NCBI GenBank assembly: GCA_963848335.1
Contig: CAWKDD010000003.1
Span: forward strand, 806,001 to 870,000
Reading direction: 5' to 3'
DNA: 64,000 nt
Source of the DNA: Chersky-840 sp963848335
Lineage (GTDB): Bacteria > Actinomycetota > Acidimicrobiia > Acidimicrobiales > UBA8190
Made by a program: the position numbers and the translations under genes. The notes under the pieces are model-generated. The model ran no database searches, had not been told where the DNA came from, and saw nothing but the letters and a program-made list of their open reading frames with translations. Shown in pieces: positions 16,618 through 25,438 of this stretch (positions are counted from its first letter, which is position 1; the number at the start of each line of letters is the position of its first letter).

Positions 16618-17669
16618 AGGACGTGCCGCTGCGAACGGTTGACCCTGACATCGACGGACTGCCCACCACAGCGGTCGGACCCGCTGCTCGCAGCGCCCCG
16701 GGCGGGCCGCCGCCGGACCCCCCGGTGCCTCTGGCCCGGACCTTCGACGAGGTGGTGGCGAACGTCCGACGCGCCTACATCGGCAAGGACAGCACCGTAC
16801 GCCTGGCGCTGTGCTGTCTCATGGCCGAGGGGCACCTGCTCGTGGAGGACCACCCCGGAGTGGGCAAGACCACCCTGGCCAAGGCCCTGGCCCGGTCCCT
16901 CGGGCTCACCTTCGGCCGGGTGCAGTTCACCGCCGACCTCCTCCCCGCCGACGTCACCGGGGCCATGGTCTTCGACCGCGACAGCGGACGCATCGCCTTC
17001 CGACCCGGTCCGGTGTTCACCAACATCTTGTTGGCCGACGAGCTCAACCGCGCCTCTCCCAAGGCCCAGTCCGCGCTGCTCGAGTCGATGGAGGAGCACC
17101 AGGTCAGCGTGGACGGCGTCAGCCACCCCCTGCCCCACCCGTTCATGGTGATCGCCACCCAGAACCCCTACGACGCAGCCGGGACGTTTCCGCTCCCGCA
17201 CAGCCAGCGGGACCGCTTCCTGCTCCGTCTCAGCCTCGGCTACCCCGACCGCAGCTCCGAGGACGAGCTGCTGGCCACGGCGCTGACCCGCCCCACCCCC
17301 GACTCCCTCGCCGGCGTCGGAGGGGCCGGGTTCCTGAGCGCCTTCGCCGGCGCGGTGCAGCGCGCCCATGTCGCCCCCGAGGTGCGCGGCTACGTCCTCG
17401 ATCTCATCGGGGAGACGCGGTCGCACCCCGACCTCACCGTGGGCGCGTCGCCGCGCGCCACGCTGTCGGTGCTCCGGGCCGCCGGCGCCGTGGCGGTCTC
17501 GACCGGTCGCGACTACGTAACCCCCGACGACGTCAAGCTGGTGGCAGAGCCCGCACTCGGGCACCGCGTGGTGGTGCACCCCGCCGCCGAGCTGGCCGGA
17601 GTCACGGCGTCGTCGACCATCGAGGAGATCCTGTCGCGGCTGCTGGTGCCCGTCGGCGGCACCCGGTAA
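16560..17669 (+). CDS. MoxR family AAA+ ATPase
   Basis: 369 residues. After a disordered 60-residue leader come Walker A (VEDHPGVGKTTLAKALA), Walker B (ILLADELNRASPKAQSALLE), sensor 1 (VIATQNPYDAAGTFPLPHSQ) and the arginine region DRFLLRLSLGYPD, all typical of MoxR. MoxR ATPases act as chaperones for the DUF58/VWA proteins encoded beside them. First gene of a MoxR, DUF58, transglutaminase operon, a common actinobacterial trio. ATG 16560 preferred over an upstream in-frame start at 16524 because of the -10 spacing. Confidence 0.92.
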   Translation: MATSAEGAGIGPTSAAPSLKDVPLRTVDPDIDGLPTTAVGPAARSAPGGPPPDPPVPLARTFDEVVANVRRAYIGKDSTVRLALCCLMAEGHLLVEDHPGVGKTTLAKALARSLGLTFGRVQFTADLLPADVTGAMVFDRDSGRIAFRPGPVFTNILLADELNRASPKAQSALLESMEEHQVSVDGVSHPLPHPFMVIATQNPYDAAGTFPLPHSQRDRFLLRLSLGYPDRSSEDELLATALTRPTPDSLAGVGGAGFLSAFAGAVQRAHVAPEVRGYVLDLIGETRSHPDLTVGASPRATLSVLRAAGAVAVSTGRDYVTPDDVKLVAEPALGHRVVVHPAAELAGVTASSTIEEILSRLLVPVGGTR

Positions 17670-17718
17670 CGGGCATGCCGGCGGGCCCGGGGCGCCGGCG
17701 CGGGACCTGAGGCCGGCG

Positions 17719-18950
17719 GTGCTGTCGGCACGAGGAGCGGTGCTGGCTCTGGGCGCGGCGTGCGGCGCCGTCGCCGGCCTGGCCTACGGCGTGGAGGAGT
17801 TCGTCCTGCTGGCCGTGGCGGTCGGCGTGTTGCTGGCGCTCGGCACGGCCACGTCGTGGTACCGGCTGCGCGTGAGCCGCCGGGCGCTGCACATCGTGGT
17901 GAAGGTCCCCGTGGCCGAGGTGCGGGCCGGGCAGTCGGCCGTCGTCGAGTTGACGATCACCAACGCGGAGCCGACGTCGCCGGCCGCCGGTGCTCGTCGA
18001 GGACCCCGACGCCAAGTGGTCGGTGTCGTACCCGGGTCTGACCGAGCGCACCGTCGCCGGCGCCCGGCGCAACCTTGCCCGCACCCCCGCCCCGGGCTGG
18101 CTCGGGGGGACGCGGTCACGAACCACCCGGCGCCAGCGCGCCCGGGACCGGCGGGCGCTCCCGCGGGCCCGGCGGCTGCCGGGCCTGCGTCCCGGTTCCG
18201 ATGCCACGCTCTCGATCGCGCGTGCCCACGGCCACCCGCGGCCTGCTGACCCTGGCCGACGTGGGCCTGTGGTGCGAGGACCCCTTCCGCCTGGTGGCCA
18301 GGCGCATCACGGTGGCCCCCCCGGCGCACGTGGTCGTGTACCCGACGCCGGCCGAGGTGTCCCGAGACGCACCTCGGGCGTCCCCGGCCGGGAGCCGCCC
18401 CGGCTCCCCGAGGGCGGGGAAGACGGGCGCCTTGTCGGGGGACGAGCTCAGCGGGTTACGGCCCTACGCCCCGGGTGACCGGCTCACCCGTCTGCACTGG
18501 CCCTCCCTGGCCCGCACCGGCGAGCTGGTGGTGCGCGAATTCCTCGAGCCCCGGGCCGGGTCGCTTTCGCTCCTGGTCGACCTGCGTCCCTCGGCGCACA
18601 CGACGCGGTCGGTGGAGGAGACCATCTCGCGCGCCGCCGGGCTGGCGGGGCGCGCCCTGGACCAGGGCCTCACCGTCGAGCTGTGCACGAGCACGGGCGA
18701 CCGGGTCGTGATCCCCCCCGGGACGACGGGCCGGCAGACGATGCTGCGGGCCCTGGCCCTGCTCGGTCCCGCCAGCGCGCCCCCGGCCGTGGTCCGCCGA
18801 TGGGGGGACCGGCCCACCGGGGGCGCGGTGTGGGCCACCGCCGGGGGCCAGGGCGCCGACGTCGTCCTGGTGACCACGGCCTCGGGCGCGGCCCAGCGCA
18901 CGCTGCCCGACTCGCTTCGCTACCAGGCCGAGACCGTCCTCGTGCCATGA
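17719..18950 (+). CDS. DUF58 domain protein, two frameshifts
   Basis: Starts at GTG 17719 with two hydrophobic helices (VLALGAACGAVAGLAYGVEE, FVLLAVAVGVLLALG). The reading frame changes twice: near 17975-17990, where PVLVEDPDAKW should continue from the first part, and near 18215-18225, where SIA should run into VPTATRGLLTLADVGLWCEDP. The third part contains the DUF58 core YAPGDRLTRLHWPSLARTGELVVREF and a VWA-like end. Joined, it is about 410 residues, normal for the family. The partner of MoxR; role in envelope or secretion functions is inferred from the family. Both shifts lie in GC-rich runs; sequencing error or a decayed gene are equally possible from this window. Confidence 0.8.
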
Positions 18951-19007
18951 GCCGGCCTGCCGACTTTTCCGCCACCGACCCAGTCACCGTTCCCGCCGCC
19001 GTTCGCA

Positions 19008-21641
19008 TTGACGACCTCGCCCAGCCGCCGCGCTCGGGCCGGCGTTCCCCCGGCCGTCGGGCCCGACATCTGGCTGGCGGCGGTGGCGCTGGCGGCGGGA
19101 CTGGGCACGGCGCGCCTGACCAAGGCGCCCGGTGCGGCCCACGTCGTGGGTCCGATCACCGCCACCGTGCTGGCCGGACACCTGGCTGCGTCCGTGGCCC
19201 GGCGCCTGCGGGTCTCGGCTCCTGTCGTCACGGTGGCGGGAGTGGTGGCCGTGGTCCTCGCCACGATCTGGGGCGAGTTGCTGTCGGCCACCCGCTACGG
19301 CATCCCCACGTTGGGGACGTGGCGCACGCTGGTGTCTGAGTTCGACAGGGCCGGTTCGGTGATCCGCTCGCACCCGACACCGGTGCCCGCCACCCCCGAG
19401 GTCGTGCTGTGCATCGCCATGGGTGCCGGTCTCGTCGCCGTGTTCGCCCGGTCCCTGTGGGCGCGCCAGGAGGCCAAGGGCGCCGGCGCCCTGGCCGCGC
19501 TGGTGCCGACGTTCGGGCTCTTCTGCTACACCGCGCTGCTGAGCTCCCAGGTCGACCGGCTCAACGGGACCCTCGCCTACCTGGCCTGCGCGCTGGCGTT
19601 CGTGATCGCCGCCGACCACGCCGGCGCCACCCGCTCGGCCCCGCCTCCCGAGACAGACTCCCGGCCCCGGTGGGCGACGATGGCGCGACGCCTCGCCGCC
19701 GGTGCCAGGGCCACGCTCCCCGCCGCGCTCGGCGCGGGGTTGGCCGTCCTCGTCGTCCTGGCCGCCAACCCGGCCCTGGCGGGGTTGCGGGTCGACGCCC
19801 TGCCCTTCACGTCTCCCGCCGGATCCCAAGGGACCCAGGGCCTGGGTCTCGGCCGTCGGCGCTGCGGCCGAGGGCACCGGCACCGGGGCGGGCCCGGTCG
19901 GGTTCCCCGGATCCACGGGGTGCGCGCCATCGACCTCGTCGACAACCTGAAGGCCGTGCTGGTCAACCGGACCACCGAGCTGATGTTCAGCGCCCAGACT
20001 CCGCTGCCGACCTACTGGCAGCTGGCCGTGCTCACCCGTTTCAACGGAACGGCGTGGCTGCCCGACCCGACCACCGAAGCCGCCGCGCAGAGCGACGCCC
20101 TCCTCCCGCCCGACCACGACGTGCCCGGACTCCCGGCGCTACCCGAGCCCTCACCCACCAAGACCTTCCGCGCCCAGGTCACCATCGCCAATCTCGAGAG
20201 CACGCTGCTGCCCCTCCCCCCATCGACGGTCTCGGTCGGCACCGCCGCCGACGTGGTGCCCGGGTTCGGCGCACTCCAGCCCTTCGAAGCGGCACCGGGG
20301 CTGACGTACGTGGCCGTGGCCCGCGTCCCCGCGGCTGCAACTGGACCGGACGCAACGGGACCGGCTGCAACAGGACCGGCTGCGACGGGACCGGCTGCAA
20401 CAGGACCGGCTGCAACGGGCGCCGTCGCACCGGGGTCGCTCGCCCCTTACCTGCAGCTTCCCGCCGAGCCCACGTCGGTCGTCGACCTCGCCCACCAGAT
20501 CGTCGCCGGCGCCGACGGCCCCGCCGCCCGGGCCGCGGCGTTGGCGCGCTGGTTCGACACGGGCCGGTACCGCTACACGCTCTCGCCCCCGCCCTCGACG
20601 GGCTCCGACGCGCTGGAGTCGTTCCTCTTCACCACCCGGGCCGGGTTCTGTCAGCAGTTCGCCGCCGCCTACGCCGTCCTGGCGCGCATCGACGGCCTGC
20701 CCACGCGGGTGGCGGTCGGGTTCACCACCGGCGCGTCGCAGGGTCACGGCCGGTACCGGGTCACCGGCGCCGACGCCCATGTGTGGCCCGAGGTGTATCT
20801 CGGCCCCTCGTCGGGATGGACGTCGTACGAGCCGACGCCGGCGTCGTCGGGCGAAGCGGCCGGGGTGGGGGTGCAGACAGGCGCGCGCACGGGCACGGCG
20901 AGCCCGGGATCGCGGGCACCGGCCTCCACCACTCCCACGTCGACCCCCGTCCGCCGGCCCGCAGGCGCCGGCGCCACCATCCCCTCGACCATCCCGGGGG
21001 GCCGGCCGGGCATCACCTCGGCCGCGGCGGGCCGCGGCGGCTCCTGGTGGGTGACGCTCGCGCTCGTGGGAGCGGGGGTCGTGGTGGTGTCGCTGGCGGT
21101 GGCGGCCGGGCTCTGGGCGCGGCGCCGGGCACGAGCCGCCTCGGGCCTGGGCGGAGATCGCCGGGGGCGGGTCCACTCGTGGCCATACCTTCATGACCTC
21201 GTCGATCTTCTCGCCCTGCGCCTGTGGAGAGGGCACCGGCCCCGCCCCGCCTCCCCCGACCCCAGCGCCGAGGTTCTCGCCCGGTGGAGGGAGGCCGAGA
21301 TGGTCCTCGAGCGCGCCCGGCTGGGGCGGCGGCCGGCCGAGACCCTGCAGGAGCACGCCACCCGCCTGGCGTCGTTGGCCGACGCCAAATGGCTCGTCCC
21401 CTACCGGCCCGCCCTCTCCTCCCCGCCGGCACCCACCACCTCGCCGAGCCCGGGCCCGGGATCCTCGATCGACGTCACCGTCGACGCCTACGGGAGGCTC
21501 GCCGCCCTGGCGGCGCGGGCGAGCTACGGGTCGGACCCCTGCACGCCCGAGGAGGCGGCCGACGCCCGGATCCTCGGCGCCGTGATCCGCTCGGGCCTGA
21601 GCCACCCCCCGGGGCGGCGGCGCTCCCTCGTCCCGTTCTGA
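19008..21641 (+). CDS. membrane transglutaminase-like protein (DUF3488 / TGc / DUF4129)
   Basis: 877 residues from TTG 19008. An ATG at 18947 overlapping the DUF58 stop (ATGA) would be the natural start but is one frame off. About six N-terminal membrane helices, a periplasmic transglutaminase domain with the catalytic Cys in TTRAGFCQQFAAAYAVLAR and His in VTGADAHVWPEVYL, then one helix (WWVTLALVGAGVVVVSLAVA) and a C-terminal DUF4129-like cytoplasmic tail. A local arginine-rich stretch at about 19845-19920 reads sensibly in another frame (SAVGAAAEGTGTGAGPVGF), so a compensating pair of indels is likely. Six 15-bp repeats encode an ATGPA array. Third gene of the MoxR operon. Confidence 0.85.
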   Translation: MTTSPSRRARAGVPPAVGPDIWLAAVALAAGLGTARLTKAPGAAHVVGPITATVLAGHLAASVARRLRVSAPVVTVAGVVAVVLATIWGELLSATRYGIPTLGTWRTLVSEFDRAGSVIRSHPTPVPATPEVVLCIAMGAGLVAVFARSLWARQEAKGAGALAALVPTFGLFCYTALLSSQVDRLNGTLAYLACALAFVIAADHAGATRSAPPPETDSRPRWATMARRLAAGARATLPAALGAGLAVLVVLAANPALAGLRVDALPFTSPAGSQGTQGLGLGRRRCGRGHRHRGGPGRVPRIHGVRAIDLVDNLKAVLVNRTTELMFSAQTPLPTYWQLAVLTRFNGTAWLPDPTTEAAAQSDALLPPDHDVPGLPALPEPSPTKTFRAQVTIANLESTLLPLPPSTVSVGTAADVVPGFGALQPFEAAPGLTYVAVARVPAAATGPDATGPAATGPAATGPAATGPAATGAVAPGSLAPYLQLPAEPTSVVDLAHQIVAGADGPAARAAALARWFDTGRYRYTLSPPPSTGSDALESFLFTTRAGFCQQFAAAYAVLARIDGLPTRVAVGFTTGASQGHGRYRVTGADAHVWPEVYLGPSSGWTSYEPTPASSGEAAGVGVQTGARTGTASPGSRAPASTTPTSTPVRRPAGAGATIPSTIPGGRPGITSAAAGRGGSWWVTLALVGAGVVVVSLAVAAGLWARRRARAASGLGGDRRGRVHSWPYLHDLVDLLALRLWRGHRPRPASPDPSAEVLARWREAEMVLERARLGRRPAETLQEHATRLASLADAKWLVPYRPALSSPPAPTTSPSPGPGSSIDVTVDAYGRLAALAARASYGSDPCTPEEAADARILGAVIRSGLSHPPGRRRSLVPF
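20334..20423 (+). repeat. six 15-bp coding repeats (ATGPA array) in the transglutaminase gene
   Basis: Six units of the form GCTGCAACAGGACCG run from 20334 to 20423 and encode AATGPDATGPAATGPAATGP and onward. Being a multiple of three, copy-number change alters linker length without breaking the frame. Confidence 0.85.
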
Positions 21642-21727
21642 GGCCGACGGCCCGCCCGAGCTGGGCGTGCGGGGGGTGGTGGCGCGAGGATGAGGCCCGC
21701 AGAACCGGTACGGCGAAGGGGCGCGAC

Positions 21728-22996
21728 GTGACCATCCCACAGGCACTCCAGGTGGACGACATCGAGCTGTCGAACCTCGACTTCTGGCAGAAGCCCTGGT
21801 CCGAGCGGGAGAAGGCCTTCGCCACGCTGCGGGCCGAGCGACCCATCGCCTTCTTCCCCGACCCCGAGATCGAGGTGGAGACCATCGTCCCCATCCCGCC
21901 GGGCCGGGGCTACTACGCGGTGACGCGCCACGCCGATGTGGTCGAGATCAGCCGGCACCCCGAGCTGTACTGCTCGGGCCAGTCGGGAACCACCATCCTC
22001 GACATGCCCCCCGAGCTCCTCGAGTTCTTCGGCTCGATGATCAACATGGACGACCCGCGCCACGCTCGCCTCCGGCGCATCGTCTCGGCCGCCTTCAACC
22101 CCCGCATGGTGCGCGCCGTCGAGGACAACATCGAGCAGGTGGCCGACGACATCATCGGCAAGGTCCGGGGCAAGGGCGAGTGCGACTTCGTCACCGAGGT
22201 GGCGGCCCGGCTCCCCCTGAAGATCATCTGCGACATGATGGGCGTCCCCGAGCGCGACTACGACACGGTGTTCAGCCGGTCCAACATCATCCTGTCCTTC
22301 GGCGACACCGAGTACGTCCCCGAGGGCGAGGACCCCGTGCTGGCCTTCATGAACGCCGGCAACGACCTGGCCGAGCTCATGCGGGAGCTGGCCGCGTTCC
22401 GGCTCGAGCACCCCACCGACGACCTCACCTCGGCCCTCGCCAACGCCAACGTGGACGGCGAGTCGCTCACCGACTCCGAGCTGGCCTCGTTCTTCATCCT
22501 GCTGGTGGTAGCGGGCAACGAGACCACGCGCAACGCCATCAGCCACGCCCTGTGGGCCTTCACCGAGCGGCCCGACCAGCGGGATCTGTGGGCCGCCGAC
22601 TTCGAGACCGTGGCCCCCACCGCCGTCGAAGAGATCGTCCGCTGGGCCTCTCCTGTCATCTTCATGCGCCGCACCACCACCGCGCCGACCACGCTCTCGG
22701 GCCACACCTTCGCCGAAGGCGACAAGGTCCTCCTCTTCTACAACTCGGCCAACCGCGACGAGGACGTGTTCGAGAACCCCCAGCACTTCGACGTGCTGCG
22801 CCACCCCAACCCCCACGTGGGGTTCGGGGCGGCCGGGCCGCACTTCTGCCTGGGAGCGCACCTGGCGCGGCGCGAGATCACGGTGATGTTCCGCGAGCTG
22901 TTCCGCCACCTCCCCGACATCCGCGCCACGGGCGAGCCCGACCGCCTCCGCTCGAACTTCATCAACGGCATCAAGCACCTGCCCTGCGCGTACTGA
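21728..22996 (+). CDS. cytochrome P450, CYP124-like
   Basis: 422 residues from GTG 21728. I-helix motif VVAGNETTRN, ExxR in EEIVRW and the haem-binding loop GFGAAGPHFCLGAHLARRE are all present. Long stretches (LDFW near residue 20, ELLEFFGSMINMDDPRHARLR, PLKIICDMMGVP, the SFFILLVVAGNETTRNAI segment, VIFMRRTTT) follow mycobacterial CYP124 as I remember it. CYP124 hydroxylates the terminal methyl of methyl-branched lipids and the cholesterol side chain, with O2 and a ferredoxin/reductase pair not seen here. Followed after one base by an F420-type gene. Complete protein. Confidence 0.9.
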   Translation: MTIPQALQVDDIELSNLDFWQKPWSEREKAFATLRAERPIAFFPDPEIEVETIVPIPPGRGYYAVTRHADVVEISRHPELYCSGQSGTTILDMPPELLEFFGSMINMDDPRHARLRRIVSAAFNPRMVRAVEDNIEQVADDIIGKVRGKGECDFVTEVAARLPLKIICDMMGVPERDYDTVFSRSNIILSFGDTEYVPEGEDPVLAFMNAGNDLAELMRELAAFRLEHPTDDLTSALANANVDGESLTDSELASFFILLVVAGNETTRNAISHALWAFTERPDQRDLWAADFETVAPTAVEEIVRWASPVIFMRRTTTAPTTLSGHTFAEGDKVLLFYNSANRDEDVFENPQHFDVLRHPNPHVGFGAAGPHFCLGAHLARREITVMFRELFRHLPDIRATGEPDRLRSNFINGIKHLPCAY

Positions 22997-22997
22997 G

Positions 22998-23501
22998 ATG
23001 AGCGACACACCGGCACAGATGGGACACGGGGTCAATCAGCGGGCCCAGATCAAGATGACCCCCGAGGAGATCGAGGGATTTCTGGCCGAGCGGCGCCCCG
23101 TCTCGTTGTGCTCGATCAACCACGACCACTCCATCCACGCCGTCGCCATGTGGTACGGGTTCCTCGACGGGATGCTTGCTTTCGAGACCAAGGCCAAGTC
23201 GCAGAAGGCCCAGAACCTGCGCCGTGACCCCCACATGACGTGCATGGCCGAGGACGGCGACTACTACGAGGAGCTGCGCGGCGTGGAGCTCGTGGGCACC
23301 GCCGTCTTCGTCGACGACCCCGAGCGCATGTTCGAGCTGGGCGTCAACCTCTTCGAGCGCTACTACGGGACCTACACCGAGGAGCTGCGCCCCTTCGTCG
23401 AGACCATGTTGCACAAGCGCGTCGTCATCGCCTTGCAGGTGGAGCGCACCGTGTCCTGGGACCACCGCAAGCTGGGCCTTCCCTCGACCCGCCCGGGCTG
23501 A
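22998..23501 (+). CDS. PPOX-class (split beta-barrel) F420-dependent-type oxidoreductase
   Basis: 167 residues from ATG 22998, one base after the P450 stop, so co-transcribed. The protein has the pyridoxamine-phosphate-oxidase-like flavin/deazaflavin barrel: MTPEEIEGFLAERRPVSLCS, then MLAFETKAKSQKAQNLRRDPHMTCM, where the Lys/Arg cluster would bind the cofactor phosphate. In actinobacteria many such proteins use coenzyme F420; a flavin is the alternative. Tight linkage to the P450 suggests a redox step on the same substrate (inference). Confidence 0.82.
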   Translation: MSDTPAQMGHGVNQRAQIKMTPEEIEGFLAERRPVSLCSINHDHSIHAVAMWYGFLDGMLAFETKAKSQKAQNLRRDPHMTCMAEDGDYYEELRGVELVGTAVFVDDPERMFELGVNLFERYYGTYTEELRPFVETMLHKRVVIALQVERTVSWDHRKLGLPSTRPG

Positions 23502-23536
23502 CACCCAACCCGGGCCCGGCGGCCCCCGTTTGGCAC

Positions 23537-23550
23537 TGGAACACGTTTCA
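23537..23550 (+). promoter_or_regulatory. KstR-like operator (TnnAACnnGTTnnA)
   Basis: TGGAACACGTTTCA fits every fixed position of the 14-bp consensus TnnAACnnGTTnnA described for the mycobacterial/rhodococcal steroid repressor KstR. It ends over TTCACT (23547-23552), a weak -35 placed 17 bp before TAGGGT, so binding would block the promoter of the SDR gene. No kstR gene is in the window. Confidence 0.6.
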
Positions 23551-23575
23551 CTTCGGCGGGACCCTGGGCTAGGGT
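23547..23575 (+). promoter_or_regulatory. predicted promoter of the SDR/DapB-fold gene pair
   Basis: TTCACT (23547-23552), 17 bp, then TAGGGT (23570-23575), nine bases before the ATG at 23585. The short distance implies a very short leader or a leaderless transcript. Confidence 0.45.
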
Positions 23576-23584
23576 CGGCGCTCG

Positions 23585-24361
23585 ATGATCCTGGACCGAT
23601 TCCGCCTCACCGACCGGGCCGCCATCGTCACCGGGGCGGGCCGCGGCATCGGCGCCGCCACCGCCGTCGCCCTGGCCGAGGCCGGTGCCGACGTGGTCAT
23701 CGCGGCCCGCACCGAGGAGCAGCTCCAGGCCGTGGCCGAGCAGATCGAGGCGGCGGGGCGCCGCGCCGTCGTGGTACCGACGGATCTCAACGACCTCGAC
23801 GTCATGGAGCAACTGGTCGAGACGGCCACCGACGCTTTCGGGCGCCTCGACGTCATCGTCAACAACCACGGGGGTTGGATGCCGCGCCCCCTGCTCGACG
23901 TGTCGCCGGGCCATCTCGAACGGGCCTTCCGCTACAACGTGAGCAGTGCCCATGCGCTGGTGCGCGCCGCGGTGCCCGCCATGTTGGCCGGCGACGGAGG
24001 GGCGGTCGTCAACATCTCGTCCATGGCCGGGAGGGTGGCGCCGCGCGGCTTCACCGCCTACGCCACCGCCAAGGCGGCGCTGTCGCACTACACCCGCTTG
24101 GCCGCCGCCGAGCTGGCGCCGCGCATCCGGGTCAACGCCATCGCGGTGGGGACCATCGCCACCTCGGCCGTAGACATCGTGGTGCAGGACGCGGCCATGC
24201 TGGCCTTCATCGAGGAGACGGCCCTGGTGGGCCGCATCGGCCAGCCCGAGGACATCGCGGCGTGCGTCGTCTACCTGGCGTCGCCGGCGGGCGACTTCGT
24301 CACCGGCAAGATCTTCGAGATCGACGGCGGCGCCGAGCGCCCCCAGGTCGACCTGGGCTGA
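23585..24361 (+). CDS. short-chain dehydrogenase/reductase
   Basis: 258 residues from ATG 23585. TGAGRGIGAATAVALAEAG cofactor loop, NNHGG in place of NNAG, catalytic Ser in NISSMAG, YATAK for the Tyr/Lys pair, and the usual GRIGQPEDIAACVVYLAS near the C-terminus. The Arg after the nucleotide-binding strand (AARTEEQ) suggests NADP(H) preference. Substrate not readable; the KstR-like operator and the P450 upstream suggest a steroid or branched-lipid alcohol/ketone. A DapB-fold dehydrogenase follows after nine bases. Confidence 0.88.
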   Translation: MILDRFRLTDRAAIVTGAGRGIGAATAVALAEAGADVVIAARTEEQLQAVAEQIEAAGRRAVVVPTDLNDLDVMEQLVETATDAFGRLDVIVNNHGGWMPRPLLDVSPGHLERAFRYNVSSAHALVRAAVPAMLAGDGGAVVNISSMAGRVAPRGFTAYATAKAALSHYTRLAAAELAPRIRVNAIAVGTIATSAVDIVVQDAAMLAFIEETALVGRIGQPEDIAACVVYLASPAGDFVTGKIFEIDGGAERPQVDLG

Positions 24362-24370
24362 GGGAGTGCG

Positions 24371-25438
24371 GTGACCTATCGCGTCGTGCTGTGGGGAACG
24401 GGCAACGTGGGCCGGCACGCGCTGGCCGGCATCGACGCCCGTCCCGATCTGGAGCTGGCGGGCGTGTGGGTGTCGAACCCCGCCAAGGCCGGCCGCGACG
24501 CCGGGGACCTGGCCGGGCTGGGGCGCGCCCTCGGAGTGGCGGCCACCGACGACGCCGAGGCCGTGCTCGCCCTCAGGCCCGACTGCGTCGTGCACACCGC
24601 CATGGCCGACAACCGTCTGCCCGAAGCGCTGGCCGACCTCGAGAAGATCCTGCGCTCCGGGGCCAACGTGGTGTCGAGCGGACCGGTGTTCCTGCAGTAC
24701 CCCGAAGGGGTCGTCCCCGCCGAGATGACCGACCCCCTGCGCGACGCCGCCACCGGCGCGGGCGTGTCGCTGTGGGTCAACGGCATCGACCCCGGTTTCG
24801 CCAACGACTGGCTCCCCCTCGTGGTCACCGGCATCAGCGAGCGCATCGAAGAGGTCCGCTGCCTCGAGATCCTCAACTACGCCACCTACGACCAGCCCAC
24901 GGTGATGTTCGACATCATGGGATTCGGCCGTCCCCTCGAGGACGTCCCCATGCTGCTGCTCCCCGGGGTGCTGACCATGGCGTGGGGAAGCGTGGTGCGC
25001 CAGATCGCGGCCGGCCTCGACGTGGAGCTCGACTCGGTCGAGGAGCACTACGAGCGCCTGCCCGCGCCGCGCCAGATCGAGATCGCGTCGGGGACGGTGG
25101 ACAAGGGCACCGCCGCCGGACTGCGCTTCGAGGTGCGGGGCATGCGCGCCGGGCGCGCCGTGGTCGTGCTCGAACACGTCACCCGCCTCGCCGACGACAT
25201 CGGGCCCGACTGGCCCCAGCCCGCCGGCCAGGGCGGCTACCGCGTGATCGTGCGCGGCGAGCCCACCTACACCGTTGACCTCCAGCTCATGGGCAGCGAC
25301 GGGGACCACAACACCGGGGGCCTCAAGGCCACCGCCATGCGCCTCGTCAACGCCGTGCCGGCCGTGGTGGAGGCGCCCCCCGGCCTGCTCACCGCCCTCG
25401 ACCTGCCCATGGTCACGGGACGGGGCCTCGTCGCCTGA
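24371..25438 (+). CDS. NAD(P)-dependent dehydrogenase, dihydrodipicolinate-reductase N-terminal fold
   Basis: 355 residues from GTG 24371. VVLWGTGNVGRHALAGIDARP is a Rossmann cofactor motif; VVHTAMADNRLPEALADLEKI and GVSLWVNGIDPGFANDWLP are typical of the actinobacterial DapB-like family often named dihydrodipicolinate reductase or 2,4-diaminopentanoate dehydrogenase-like. It is too long and lacks the DapB C-terminal signature, so a role in lysine synthesis is unlikely. Members accompany steroid and lipid genes in mycobacteria (recollection). Its 3' end overlaps the convergent MFS gene by 26 bp. Confidence 0.8.
   Translation: MTYRVVLWGTGNVGRHALAGIDARPDLELAGVWVSNPAKAGRDAGDLAGLGRALGVAATDDAEAVLALRPDCVVHTAMADNRLPEALADLEKILRSGANVVSSGPVFLQYPEGVVPAEMTDPLRDAATGAGVSLWVNGIDPGFANDWLPLVVTGISERIEEVRCLEILNYATYDQPTVMFDIMGFGRPLEDVPMLLLPGVLTMAWGSVVRQIAAGLDVELDSVEEHYERLPAPRQIEIASGTVDKGTAAGLRFEVRGMRAGRAVVVLEHVTRLADDIGPDWPQPAGQGGYRVIVRGEPTYTVDLQLMGSDGDHNTGGLKATAMRLVNAVPAVVEAPPGLLTALDLPMVTGRGLVA

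Noticed and set aside
20334..20423. Possible CRISPR or regulatory repeat in the transglutaminase gene
   Set aside because: The units are in frame and encode a simple ATGPA linker.
21690..21727. A second KstR-like site before the P450 (AGAACCGGTAC)
   Set aside because: The right half is GTA rather than GTT and the outer positions do not fit, so it is one of many near matches expected by chance.
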